A stretch of DNA of 64,000 bases from Dactylorhiza incarnata (taxonomy: Eukaryota; Streptophyta; Magnoliopsida; Asparagales; Orchidaceae): NCBI GenBank assembly GCA_033032865.1, contig JAWHQI010000148.1, positions 5,971,501 through 6,035,500 of the forward strand, written 5' to 3'. Every line of letters starts with the position of its first letter. The first letter of the stretch is position 1. Below the pieces are notes generated by a model. The model saw only the letters and a program-made list of their open reading frames with translations. It did no database searches and had not been told where the DNA came from. Positions 48,331 through 58,469 of this stretch are shown one piece after another. Made by a program: the position numbers and the translations under genes.

Positions 48331-49560
48331 TATATAAAGTTTGATCGATAGAAATTCCAAATTCATCTTCTCCTAGTTTTAAAGAAGCTCTCATAGGTGT
48401 AGAAGCTTGTTTAAGATTTTCAAATCCAAGTCATTTAAGCATATCATGAACAAATTTTGTTTGGCAAATAAAAATACCATCAATTCGTTGTGAAATTTGA
48501 AAACCAAAAAAATAAGAGAGTTCTCCTACAAGGCTCATTTCAAATTCATTTTTCATTACTAAGACTACTTCATTACATAACTCTTCATTGGTGGCTCCAA
48601 ATATGATATCATCAATATATATTTGTAAAATAATTAAATCAGTATTATTATGCTTAATGAAGAGTGTGTTGTCGGCACTTCCCATGACATAACCATGCTT
48701 TAATAAAAATGATGTATGTCTTTCATACCATGCACGGGGCGCTTGTTTTAAACCATAAAGCGCTTTTTCTAATTTATAAACATGATTTGGAAATTTTTCA
48801 TTAATAAAACCGGGGGGGGTTGTTCTACATAAACTTCTTCTTTTATAAACCTATTTAGAAAAGCACTTTTAACATCCATTTGAAATAGTTTTATTCTCTT
48901 AAAACTCGTAAATGCCAAAAATATTCGTATAGATTCTAAGCGAGCAACAGGTGCAAAAGTTTCTTCAAAATCTATCCCCTCGATTTGGGAAAAACCTTGA
49001 GCAACTAAGCGAGCTTTATTTCTTGTAATTCTAGATTCGCCATCTAATATATTTTTAAAAATCCATTTTACGCCAACAACGGGATGATTTGATGGACGTT
49101 TTACTAGATTCCAAACTTTATTTCTTTCAAATTGATCTAACTCTTCATTCATAGCCAGAAACCAAAATTCAACATTTAAAGCGGTTGAAACATTTTTAGG
49201 TTCAATTTCGGAAACAAAATAAATATTCGAAAATGTTTCATGAAGAGAAGATCGAGTTATTACCCCAATAGATGGTTCCCTAATAAATAGCTCCTTTGGA
49301 TGATTCTTTGAGAAGTTTAAGATTCTTGGAGGCACATATTCATCTTCCTTGGCCTCCTCCTCCTCCTCTTTGGAAGGTTCCTCTTCGTCGTGCTCCAAAG
49401 ATGGCAAAGGTTCATCATTTGCACCTGTAGGAAGTTTTTCTATACAAGGAATAAATTCAACAAATTTTACATTAATAGACTCTTCAACCTTACTCATTCT
49501 TTTGTTAAATATTCTATAGGCTTTACTAGTTGAAGAGTATACAAGAAATATTTCTTCATC
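48331..49560 (-). pseudogene. Cop-B reverse transcriptase, broken
   Basis: The long open run 48769-49497 has an acidic linker ([14 protein letters not shown]), then [33 protein letters not shown] and [11 protein letters not shown] (first catalytic Asp). A frame change near 48815 follows at a G run. A second run, 48431-48685, has LQIYIDDIIFG (the Asp pair; Tyr-Ile-Asp-Asp here, Tyr-Val-Asp-Asp in Cop-A) and LVGELSYFFGFQI. RT copies element RNA into DNA. The order and spacing are as in Cop-A. Confidence 0.88.
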
Positions 49561-51381
49561 ACATTTTTCATCAAACTTTCATAAGGCATCTTTTGTATTG
49601 AGAATAAAATATCTGCATCCAAAAACTTTAAAATATGATACGTTAGGTTTCTTTTGATAGTATAGTTCATACGGTGTGAGATTTAAAGATGGACGAAGCA
49701 TGACTTTATTTATTACATAACATGATGTGCTTACGACTTCGGCCCAAAAATACTTAGGTAATTTATATTCAGATAACATAGTACGTGCTAGTTCTTGAAT
49801 TGTCTTATTCTTTCTTTCTACAACACCATTTTGTTGGGGTGTGCAAGGAGCAGAGAATTCGTTCTTAATGTTGGAACACGGTCTTCCGCATCTCCTAGGT
49901 TTGAGAATAACAAATCCTACGTGTATTTGATCTTGTGTGTTTAAGTGTGCAGGAAATCAAAGTCCACATGACTCAAGGATAGTTGTCCCCAAAATTGAGG
50001 CCAGAATTCCAAAATGGCCACTAGCGTCGGCGGTAGCGATAGCGCCCGGCGCTAGCGATGATTAGCGCGATTTCGGCAGTGTTTTTAGAAAGAGCTAGCG
50101 CCCGGTGGTAGCTACTAGCGCTGGCAGTAGCATGGCGCACAAGAGGCATAGAGCAAAATGTTGCCGCGGATTGAAGATCCTGCCGCGCAAAACATTACTT
50201 AATCCGGGCTAGAGCCGGCGGTAGTGCTGAGGCTATAAAATGGACACTTTGGCTCCGTCTTTATTATCCTCTAGAGATCCCAAATTCCAGAGCCTCGTGC
50301 CACAGCATAGAGAGGAGAGTTCGGAGAGATACTCCCAAAAATCCATAAAGCCATAAGGAGATCCGTGGAGAAGATTTCAACACGCTTCATCTTCGTGATG
50401 AAAGACCGCATCGACTACGATCACACTCTGCGTCTTTGTCTACTTCTCCAAGAGATCTACATAGAGGGAGTTTTTATATTATTGTCTTTTTATTTCACAT
50501 CTTTTCTGTAATCGGTAGTGAAATCGCCTCGTGTTGGCGACTAGGTCTGGGGTAGGACTTAGGGCTGAAATTCGCCTTGTATTGGCGACTAGATCTAGGC
50601 TAGGTCTAGGGGGTGCTCGAGGCCACATCCGGGGAAGGATTGGCTAGAGCAGCTTGAGGCCGAATCTGGGAAGGAGAAGGCTAGGGTCACTGGTTCGTGG
50701 GGAAGCGAGTCGGGATAGAAAACGAAAAGAGCTTTTATTACTCGCCTCAGATCTCTAGCGTCATTGAGATCAAGTTTTATAAAACTTATTTAATATCAAT
50801 AAAGCTTGCCTCTCTTTTTGTTTTACTAGACTTCTTGTTTTAATATTGCAATATTCCAAAGTTTTTCTAAATAAAATCTAAAGTTTTTGAAAACCCTTAT
50901 TCACCCCCCCTCTAAGGGCGCCGACCGATCCAACACTTAATACCTAACATTTTGCAAAAGATTTAAAATTTTTATTTTCAAATTCTCCTCCATGATCTGA
51001 GCGAATGCATTTTATTTTTAAATCTAGTTCATTTTGAATACGAGCACATAGTTTTGAAAATTCGCGAAACGCATCAGATTTGGAAGAGAGAAATAAGGTC
51101 CAACATTATCTAAAGAAATCATCTATCAGAACAAAAGTATATATTCTACCACCAAGACTTTTGGAGATAACGGGGCCACAATGATTCATATGAATTAATT
51201 GCAGAGGTCTTGTAGTAGAAATTTTGTTTTTGCTTTTAAAAGAAGATTTAGTAAATTTTCCTTTTTGACATGGAGGACATAGTGAAGATAAATTTCCATT
51301 TAATCTAGGCAATCCTCTAATCAATTCCTTTTTGGCTAGTTTTAAAATGACCTTTGTACTAGTGTAACCTAAACGTCTATG
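49561..51381 (-). pseudogene. Cop-B integrase, split by sLTR-3
   Basis: The right part (51106-51324) has LCPPCQKGKFTKSSFKSK, the Cys part of the zinc site, then LQLIHMNHCGP where Cop-A has HMDLFGP, so the first catalytic Asp is lost (Asn). The region 50941-51100 keeps a CIRSDHGGEFEN-like block (second Asp). At 50936 sLTR-3 interrupts. Coding resumes at 49868 with the QQNGVVERKN-like region (Glu) and 49579-49779 (LPKYFWAEVVSTSCYVINKV, YELYYQKKPNVSYFKVFG). Integrase would insert the DNA copy. It is dead by insertion, substitution and frameshift. Confidence 0.85.
49869..50935 (+). mobile_element. sLTR-3: solo LTR of the Cop-B family, plus strand, inside Cop-B integrase
   Basis: It runs TGTTGGAACACGGTC...GACCGATCCAACA, 1067 bases, the reverse complement of the Cop-B LTR in overall sequence. 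The perfect TSD CTTAA is at 49864-49868 and 50936-50940. The TATA box is on the plus strand at 50233-50244 (ctataaaatgg). The cluster of GCGCTAGCG words lies just upstream at about 50020-50225, and the 'gcgactaggtct' repeats downstream at about 50527-50610. It has no gene. Confidence 0.94.
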
Positions 51382-51790
51382 TCATAGTTCTAACTCGTCA
51401 TTTTTAGTTATAAAACATTTTATAGATGATTTGGAAAGATCATGAAAGGAAACTACATATACGTTGTGAGTTCTATGTGCAGTTAGTAAAACATCTTTTG
51501 AGTTAGGATTAAATATTTGGCAAAGATTTGTGGATGACTTAAATAAAACATCTAATCCTTTATCACACAGTTGACTAATAGATATTAAGTTATGTTTTAA
51601 TCCTTTTACATAAAGAACATTAGAGATAGTAAAGGATTCGTTACCCATTGTACCGACTCCCATGATCCTTCCTTTACTGTTATCACCAAAGGTTACGATC
51701 CCTCCCTTCTTCTTTTCTAGGCTAAGGAACTTTGCTTTGTTGCCCGTCATATGCTTGGAGCAGCCCGAGTCCAAGTACCATACGTCCTCC
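51382..51790 (-). pseudogene. Cop-B protease and GAG-pre-integrase region
   Basis: The open run 51382-51774 starts inside the protease: LDSGCSKHMTGNKAKF with the catalytic Asp-Ser-Gly. It then gives MGNESFTISNVLYVKGLKHNL and ISQLCDKGLDVLF, and ends before the WHRRLGHAS zinc-site segment, which is disrupted. The ATG is internal to the polyprotein. The protease would process Gag-Pol. Confidence 0.83.
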
Positions 51791-52156
51791 GTTTCCTTAA
51801 CCTTCCTGCAAATCTAGAAAGAGGATGAGAGTAAAGATCCAGATACCCGAGAGGTACCACCCATAGAATAAGTGGAGGCCTTATGTACCCAGATTTGCTT
51901 TAAAGATCCATATTTTAGTTTCCTGTAGGAGCTAGACGTGTCTCCAAACCTATGACAGTTTGCACACAAAATAAAGGGGGTTGAGACCCTTTTCTAAAAT
52001 TTTACATTGCTCTTACTGGATGAGGTTTGATTTATAGAAAAAACAGAAGTTTTTTTATATGATGGGCTACCGCCGACGTTAGTGGCTAGCGTCGGGCGGT
52101 AGCTGACACTTTGATATCCGAGCCCAAATTTTCTAGAACCATAACATTGGTTCCCC
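51791..52156 (-). pseudogene. Cop-B gag C-terminal remnant
   Basis: This aligns with 38490-38850 of Cop-A. It has a degenerate zinc-knuckle region near 51960 (CANCHRFGDTSS, the His replaced), the KQIWV segment, and a GCGCTAGCG-type cluster at about 52063-52105 in coding sequence. It stops abruptly at 52156 where Gyp-D begins; 'aaaat' is shared between the two sides of the junction. Confidence 0.8.
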
Positions 52157-53391
52157 AAAATAAGGAAAGCAGAAAAAAGGGAGGTTGTCCTTCAAGGGCC
52201 AACACAGCAAAAGAGGCACCACCTGCTACTTTCCACTTGGCTCACCAGCACCTGCACCAACATCAACTAAGAGGTAAACGAGGGTCAGCTATGAGCTGAC
52301 CATAAACCGCATAACGATTCCCCGCCCCCCCAGCCATCTAGCCGGCTAAGGTGCGTGTCACCGCTAATCCTGCAAGCAAGCCATACATACAATATGTAAT
52401 CATAAAAAAATGCAACTACCACTACACAGGGTGAGGTTTCAAGCACAATCAATCTTCTAGGTTGAGCATCAAAGTAAAGGGAACCTAGGTATGCACATGA
52501 TGTTGGTTGGGTGCACCTGGAGGATTCCCGCAACCGCCTAGCAATAGCATGAGGATAACAAACATCAATCCACAAACACTCCACCCTAAGCAACAACCTT
52601 AGGTGGGCAAACTAGAGCTTCTGGCTTGTCTAGGTAAACACTTTTTATGGCCTCTCCAATGATCCCGTGGCTTTACAAGAGGTAAACTACCGCCTACTGT
52701 TCTGCATGGAAATGGGTTCGGTTTTGCCATTGCCTGGGCTCTAACCGGCGTGGTCACTCAGCATGAGGCGGGTACAGCTTCTCCTCGGCCCGTAAGGGTT
52801 TAACTCGTTCAAGTGTTACAACAAATCAATGGCTACGCACCTAATCCATCTCAGGGGAGCTTAGGCTTTGCCCACGAAACAACTGAAGGCGGTACAAGAC
52901 CGTTCCACTTCAAACCTCGTGGTAAAGGTTTGCCTTCCACCACTTTCCAAGCATGTGGCTTCCGTTAGGCTCTCCGAAAGATATCTAATGAACAAGTCCC
53001 GCAATGCAATGACAAATCTCATGGAGTCATTCTCCGACATGCATTCTAGGCTTAACCTAAATGCAACGTCACAATTCAAGCATCATTGATCCGTGCTCAT
53101 GACCACGAATAGGCTTCACATACAATGCCTAAATCCGTACGTCTATCGAATTTCTACATGCAATATGCCGGGGACGGACATAATCAACCCGGAGTTCCGA
53201 AGAACTTAAGGAAATCCTACACTTCACCCATTTGGTGAAAGGGATACCTTATGCAAGCATAGAAAAATGAATGAGAGAACAAAAACACGTCCTAAGACCG
53301 GGAGGAAGGATCGTTACCCTTGGAGCTTTCTTCAGCGCCATAGATCTAAGATTCCAATAGGATAGGAAGAACTGCACCGGGCTGCTCGGTT
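52157..53391 (-). repeat. Gyp-D left LTR fragment
   Basis: It repeats 54350-55585 with scattered differences. It lacks the first ~570 bases of the LTR (minus orientation, U3) and the last ~278. The small ORFs on both strands have mirror copies in the right LTR and look non-coding. Confidence 0.88.
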
Positions 53392-53847
53392 TTCTGCCTT
53401 CGGGGGACCACTTCGACACACTTGAGCTTTATGTCCCACCTTTCCACAAGTGAAACATGTAATGGGACCCCGTGCAGTAGTTGTTCCCGATACATTAGAG
53501 AGAGCTGGTTCCGTGAACCTAGACTTCCTCTTATTTTTCCTGAACTCCGGCTTAAACTGATGGTCATGCGCTCTTCCCACAGCTACATTTTCTACTCTTT
53601 GTTCCACCCTGGGCACTACTGTAGGTTCCGCTCTCGGTTCCACATCATCAACGGGCGTTGGGGACACATCAGGAGTAGGAGAAGTAGGTTGTGCAATCCG
53701 CCCAAGATAATTATTGATCATCGCGAAGACTGCTTCAATGACTAATCTAATCATCTCAGCAGAAGGAGTGGTCACTGGTACCTTAGCGGACGCACTACTT
53801 TCCGCAGGGTTACGAGGTTGAGACTGCCCCGCAACACTCATGGTCAC
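53392..53847 (-). pseudogene. Gyp-D gag remnant with zinc knuckle
   Basis: The open frame starts at 53847 (MTMSVAGQSQP) 209 bases after the primer site. It has an N-terminal segment, a Pro-rich stretch, then FKPEFRKNKRKSRF and a CCHC knuckle CFTCGKVGHKAQVC (CX2CX4HX4C, about 53410-53460). The whole capsid core that should separate them is missing. The frame then reads into the LTR fragment at about 53391. Normal Gag packages element RNA; this piece could not. Confidence 0.8.
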
Positions 53848-54058
53848 CTATAATCGTGTAACAGACAATTTAGTGACCGAAAACATAGCAACAAGCAATC
53901 AAGGAACGCTAAGGTTCCGCAAACAAACATGTTTTTCATTCCTAAGTGGACATTCTTATTAGTTTTTGCCATTTTAGGTGAACACACATCACGTGCACTC
54001 CACTCCCTTAAAATGAATTCGGCCTCGAATTCGCTAAACTACGGATCGATTCCTAAAA

Positions 54059-54071
54059 TCTAATACCAAAT
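54059..54071 (-). other. Gyp-D primer-binding site (tRNA-iMet type)
   Basis: The minus strand reads TTGGTATTAG right after the LTR end ...GTGTTACA, close to TGGTATCAGAG. Confidence 0.7.
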
Positions 54072-56156
54072 TGTAACACCTTGCCAGTACAAATAATATA
54101 ACAGTTGGTCCGGCAGGGACCCCACGCCATACTATACACACTAGATAGGCATTATAAGGTGATAAAAAGAAAAAGAACTACAACAACACGAGAGTACATA
54201 AAGCGTAAGCGGAAGCATTTGATTTAAAACATCTTTTAGAACTGTCTACTATCCAAGGAATGAAACAAAAGAGTTACGGCCTTAAGGCCATACATTTAAA
54301 CAAATGTACCAAACTCAAAACAAACATTCATCGGCATGCAGGCCGGCAAAATAAGGAAAGCAGAAAAAGGGAGGTTGGCCTTTAAGGGCCAACACAGCAA
54401 AAGGGGCACCACCCGCTACCTTCCACTTGGCTCAACAGCACTTGCACCAACATCAAATAAGAGGTAAACGAGGGTCGGCTATGAGCTAGACACAAACCGC
54501 ATAATGATCCCCCCCCCCCCCCCGACCATCTAGCCGGCTCAGGGGCGTGTCACCGCTAATCCGGTATGCAAGTCGTACATGCAACATGTAATCATAAAAA
54601 AATGCAACTACCACTACACATGGTGAGGTTTCAAGCACAATCAATCTTCTAGGTTGAGCATCAAAGTAAATGGAACCTAGGTATGCACATGATGTTGGTT
54701 GGGTTCACCCGGAGGATTCCTGCAACCGCTCAGAAACCGCATGAGGCTAACAAACATCAATCCACAAACACTCCACCCTAAGCAACAACCTTAGGTGGGC
54801 AAACAAAAGCTTCTGGCCTATCTAGGTAAACACCTTTTATGGTCTGTCCCATTATCCCGCGGCTTTACAAGAGGTAAACTACCTCCTACCGTTCTACATG
54901 GAAACGGGTTCGATTCCGCCATTGCTCGGGCTCTATCATCGTGGTCAGTTAGCACGATGCGGGTACAGCTTTGCCTCAGCCGGTAATAGTTTAACACGTT
55001 CAAGTGTTACAACAAAATGATGGCTACGCACCTAATCTCTCCTAGGGGAGCTTAGGATTCGCCCACAAAACAACTGAAGGAGGTACAAGACCGCTCCACT
55101 TCAAACCTCGTGGTGAAGGTTTGCCTTCCACCACTTTCCAAGCATGGGGCTTCCGTTAGGCTCTCCGAAAGACATCTAACGCACAAGTCCCGCAATGCAA
55201 TGACAAATCTCACAGAGTCATTCTCCGGCACGCATTCTAGGCTTAATCTAAATGCAACATCGTAATTCAAGCATCACCGATCCGGGCTCACGGCCACGAA
55301 TAGGCTTCACACACAATGCCTAAATCAGTACGTCTATTGGATTTCTACATGCAATATACCGGAGACGAACGCAATCAACCCGGAGTTCCGAAGAACTTAA
55401 GGAAATCCTACACTTCACTCATTTGGTGAAAGGGATACCTTATGCAAGCATAGAAAAAAAAAAGGAAAGAGAGAACAAAAACACGTCCTAAGACCGGGAG
55501 GAAGGATCGTTACACTTGGAGCTTTCTTCGGCGCCATAGATCTGAGATTCCAATCGGATAGGAAGAACCGCACCGGGCTGCTCTCTACAGATCTGGAAAT
55601 GTCTCGCGATTCGGAGTTTCGAAGCTTCGTTAATGGACGAATGAGCTTCTTCTTCCTCCTTGCCTCTCTTCCTTCTCAAGCTTGGGAGAGAGAAAAGACT
55701 TAAAGTTATGAGGGGAAATGGTCTTAGGTCAAGACCTAATACTTTCCAGCATCATCTCTCAGTCGTCGGATCAAGATCCAAAGGATTTGACTGCTCCGAT
55801 CGCCGGTTCAGCATTTCAATACGGAGTAGAACAAATCGTGTGTACGATTAGCGGTTGTGCGAGAAGGATTTCTCCTGATAGTGCGAGAACAACCTGTAGC
55901 AGAATGGCAATCCAAAAATAGCACACGATCAAAGGCACACGACCAGTGGTCATGCGAGTAGAAAGCCTGTGAACGTGCGAACCGCTCGAGTGGGAAAATG
56001 GGCAATGTGGACGACCAGTGGTCGTGCGCCTGATCGTGCGCGAACAATCCCACACGACCAGTGGCATATTGGGCTAAAATCAATGCCCCAACCCCGCACT
56101 TCGAGCGTCGCATTACCACGCCGCGTTAGCAGAACAGTAAACTTTGGGGTGTTATA
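54072..56156 (-). repeat. Gyp-D right LTR (5' LTR)
   Basis: It is 2085 bases, from TGTAACACCTTGCC to ...TTGGGGTGTTATA (the last CA mutated to TA). It contains a C run at about 54511-54523 and the palindrome cluster at 55920-56070 in U3. No gene is seen. Confidence 0.88.
55920..56070. repeat. Palindrome cluster in Gyp-D U3, same word as in Ath-1
   Basis: 56011-56029 is ACGACCAGTGGTCGTGCGC, a 19-base exact match to the Ath-1 palindrome. Variants are at 55935-55955 (cacgaccagtggtcatgcg), 56031-56040 (tgatcgtgcgc) and 56053-56065 (cacgaccagtgg). The cluster lies within the first ~240 bases of the LTR on the minus strand, upstream of the expected promoter. The rest of this LTR does not resemble that of Ath-1. 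Confidence 0.85.
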
Positions 56157-56918
56157 TTGAGCACCCCCTAGATCTACACCCTAGAGCTAGTCGCGAACAC
56201 GAGGTGAATTCCTCCCTAAGTCCTATCCAGACCTAGTCGCCAACACGATGCGAATTTACTACACGATTACAGAAGAGATGAAAATAATCAACAACAATAA
56301 TAAAAACTCCCTCTTTAAGAACTTCTGAAGTTCGAGCCGAAGAACCTCTATAGAATAAGCGTTGTTGAAGCGATCGTCGTTCGGATCCGGCGTTAAGAAA
56401 TCCTCCTTCAGAAATTCACGGAACTTTGGTGGGAGATCACTTTTCCGAAGAATAAGGCTATGGAATTTTAGCACTCAACCTCTCTCAAACTTGTGTGTTG
56501 AAAACGAGAGAAGAGGGGTCCTTTTTATAGCCTTGGAGCTAGCGTCTGTGCTAGGAATAGTGCTTGTGCTATCTTGATTTAGCATTATTCTGCGTGTGCA
56601 TATATTTCATTCCAAGGAAAGCCACCTGGCATTCCTCAAGTATTCCGAGATTGCGCCTACGCTATCTACTACCACCTGGCGCTAGCTCCTTCTAAAATGC
56701 TCCTGAATTTGCTCTAAGCAGAGCTAGCGCCTGCGCTAGGTGCTACTGCCGGCGCTAGTGGACATGTTGGAATTCTGGCTTCAAATTTTGGGGCAATCTT
56801 CATATCTTATCCTTGAGTCATATGGCTTTGTTTCCTGCACACTTAGACACACAAGATAAAATACACATATGATTTGTTATTCTCAAACATAGGAGATGTG
56901 TAAGACCATGTTCCAACA
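56157..56918 (-). repeat. Cop-B right LTR fragment (5' LTR)
   Basis: It aligns with about 44750-45495 and ends CATGTTCCAACA, followed by the TSD AAGGA. GCGCTAGCG words lie at about 56537-56760 (gagctagcgcctgcgctagg). The TATA-like region is mutated (tccttttta at 56519). Confidence 0.9.
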
Positions 56919-56923
56919 AAGGA

Positions 56924-57090
56924 GACTCTTAAAACCACTAAATCTTTTAGTAAGGAGACTCTTAAAATGAACTGTTGATTCTTTTGATAAGGAGACTCTT
57001 AGAACCAAGGATTGAGTCTTTTGATAAGGAGACTCTTAGAACCAATCTAGATCTTTTGCTAAGGATATCTTGAACCACTGAATCCTTTGG
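56924..57090. repeat. ~40-bp tandem units in Cop-C LTR
   Basis: The word aaggagactcttagaacca recurs every 38-42 bases (about four units), each followed by 'tcttttgat'. The right LTR has the same array at about 63193-63360. The Cop-B insertion is within this array. Confidence 0.85.
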
Positions 57091-57140
57091 AGAGGGATTC
57101 TAAAAACTCTTTACTCAAGTTATAGAATGAAATAGGGAGA

Positions 57141-57169
57141 AAAGAAGAAGAAGAAGAAGAAGAAGAAGA
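57141..57169. repeat. GAA microsatellite
   Basis: There are about nine AGA/GAA triplets. The matching place in the right LTR (near 63421) has only 'gaaaagaataag', so the run expanded after insertion. Confidence 0.9.
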
Positions 57170-57719
57170 TGTAAAGATGTTTCTTCTGTTGGTGTTCTTC
57201 AGGATCTGTTTTGATGAACCCTTGCTTAAGGTAGAAATGAATGCAAGGGTTATGATCTTGTGATCCTAATGATCTCTCTACAATATTGATGGCTTCCTGC
57301 TGTAAGTGAAGTAGAAGAAGAAACAACAGAGCCTTGTTGGATTTCCTGCACAGAGATATTCTCCTTGTTCTTTTCTCATAGAGAGAGCTTAAGCAGAAAA
57401 AATACTAAATAGCTTCAATTGTTATGTTTTCTTTCTTCCTTTGTCTTCTTATTCTCTGTCGAATTGTGATTGATTTTGTTTCCTCTTCTGTTATGTACTT
57501 AGAAGGAATGTCCATTGGATAATGAATGGCTCTTTTTATTCCTGTTCACGACCCGTCAATCTAAATTTGAATCTGTTCCAAGACTTTCTTTGTTATCTCT
57601 CTGGAGTAATCCATTCCATTCTTGGCAATAAACGAGCCATTAGAATTTGAATTACAACCTTGGATACCTTCTGAAAAATCATTAAAAATGGATAGCAGAA
57701 AATGTTCTATTTCTATATT

Positions 57720-58075
57720 AATTCGACGTAGCGTCGAATTGTTTTTCCTTTTAATCAACGCACCTTTGAGTTCTAATAGAAGTTGCTTCGAATTCCTTCT
57801 CAGCATTGTAAAAACTCATATATCGACGTTGCGTCGAATCCTTATCGACGTATCTATCGAGTTGAAGACTTGGACTTTGAACTTCATCTTCTGCGTAGAA
57901 TTCAAATCAAAGTTGCGTCGACTTCTAATACTGCTTCGACTGGCTCTATCTTCTGCGTCAAGTATATTTCGGCATTGCGTCGACTTCAACTATACTTCAG
58001 CTTCAGTTTGAGTTACTTTTACTGTTATTCGAAGTTGCTTTTACTTATAGTCGAAGTTGCATCGACTTCTATTCA
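57720..58075. repeat. TCGACG palindromes in Cop-C left LTR
   Basis: 57720-57740 is a perfect 9-base arm (AATTCGACG), three bases, and its complement. 57823-57837 is TCGACG-TTG-CGTCGA. Degenerate copies follow (gttgcgtcgacttc near 57912, gcattgcgtcgacttc near 57973, gaagttgcatcgacttc near 58040). They lie upstream of a weak AATAAAAAG box (minus strand, near 57537). The right LTR copy begins at about 63979. Confidence 0.8.
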
Positions 58076-58265
58076 ATGCAAGTTTAACTCAACTGAATTT
58101 TTGTGCTTTATTGGGACTGGTCTTAACACTCTAGTGTGAGTGTAATATCTTAGGACATCTAATGAACAAATAACCCTTTCTATACAACATGGGTAATAAA
58201 TCCTAGATTATGAAATCACTTGTAGATAATTTGTAAGATAAATCAAAAGGGTGTTTTAACCAACA

Positions 58266-58285
58266 ATCTCCCCCTATTTATCTTA
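58266..58285 (-). other. Cop-C polypurine tract
   Basis: The minus strand reads AAATAGGGGGAGAT immediately before the LTR start TGTTGG. This is the typical SIRE-type tract that primes plus-strand DNA. Confidence 0.85.
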
Positions 58286-58469
58286 ACAATTTCACAAATA
58301 ATTCAAGTGATTTCAAACATACTATTGAATAAAGAACAAAATACATATACATATAACATAGACAGAATGACATCATTGCACAGAAGCATAGATCAACATG
58401 ATAAACTTCCAATTGACCAGATTGTCTTCCATAATTATATATCTTCAAATATGTTTACTGAGAAGTTAT

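Larger units (their letters stand above)
52157..56156 (-). mobile_element. Gyp-D: internally deleted Ty3/gypsy element
   Basis: It consists of a partial left LTR (52157-53391), a gag remnant (to 53847), leader, primer site and a complete right LTR (54072-56156). It lacks protease, pol, polypurine tract and both ends of the left LTR. The right end meets the Cop-B LTR at 56157. The simplest reading is insertion into the Cop-B right LTR, followed by a deletion that removed the left LTR end together with the Cop-B 5' region, and a second, internal deletion. No TSD can be checked. Confidence 0.8.
44427..56918 (-). mobile_element. Cop-B: SIRE/Maximus-type copia element related to Cop-A, truncated 5' end, nested
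   Basis: The left LTR is 44427-45495. The internal region runs to 52156, and the right LTR is only the fragment 56157-56918. The TSD AAGGA is perfect at 44422-44426 and 56919-56923. Proteins and non-coding regions closely resemble Cop-A. The first part of gag, the primer site and about 325 bases of the right LTR are missing, replaced by Gyp-D. A solo LTR of the same family sits in integrase (49869-50935). Confidence 0.9.
56924..58265 (-). repeat. Cop-C left LTR, second part
   Basis: It continues the LTR after Cop-B and aligns with 63211-64000. It ends ...GTTTTAACCAACA. It includes the 40-bp tandem units, the GAA run and the TCGACG palindromes listed separately. Confidence 0.9.

Noticed and set aside
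53422..53745. 107-codon plus-strand ORF
   Set aside because: Antisense to the Gyp-D gag remnant; no domain.
54511..54523. Run of C residues as a possible functional G-quadruplex
   Set aside because: A single homopolymer, shorter and broken in the other LTR copy (about 52320-52331); slippage is the simple explanation.
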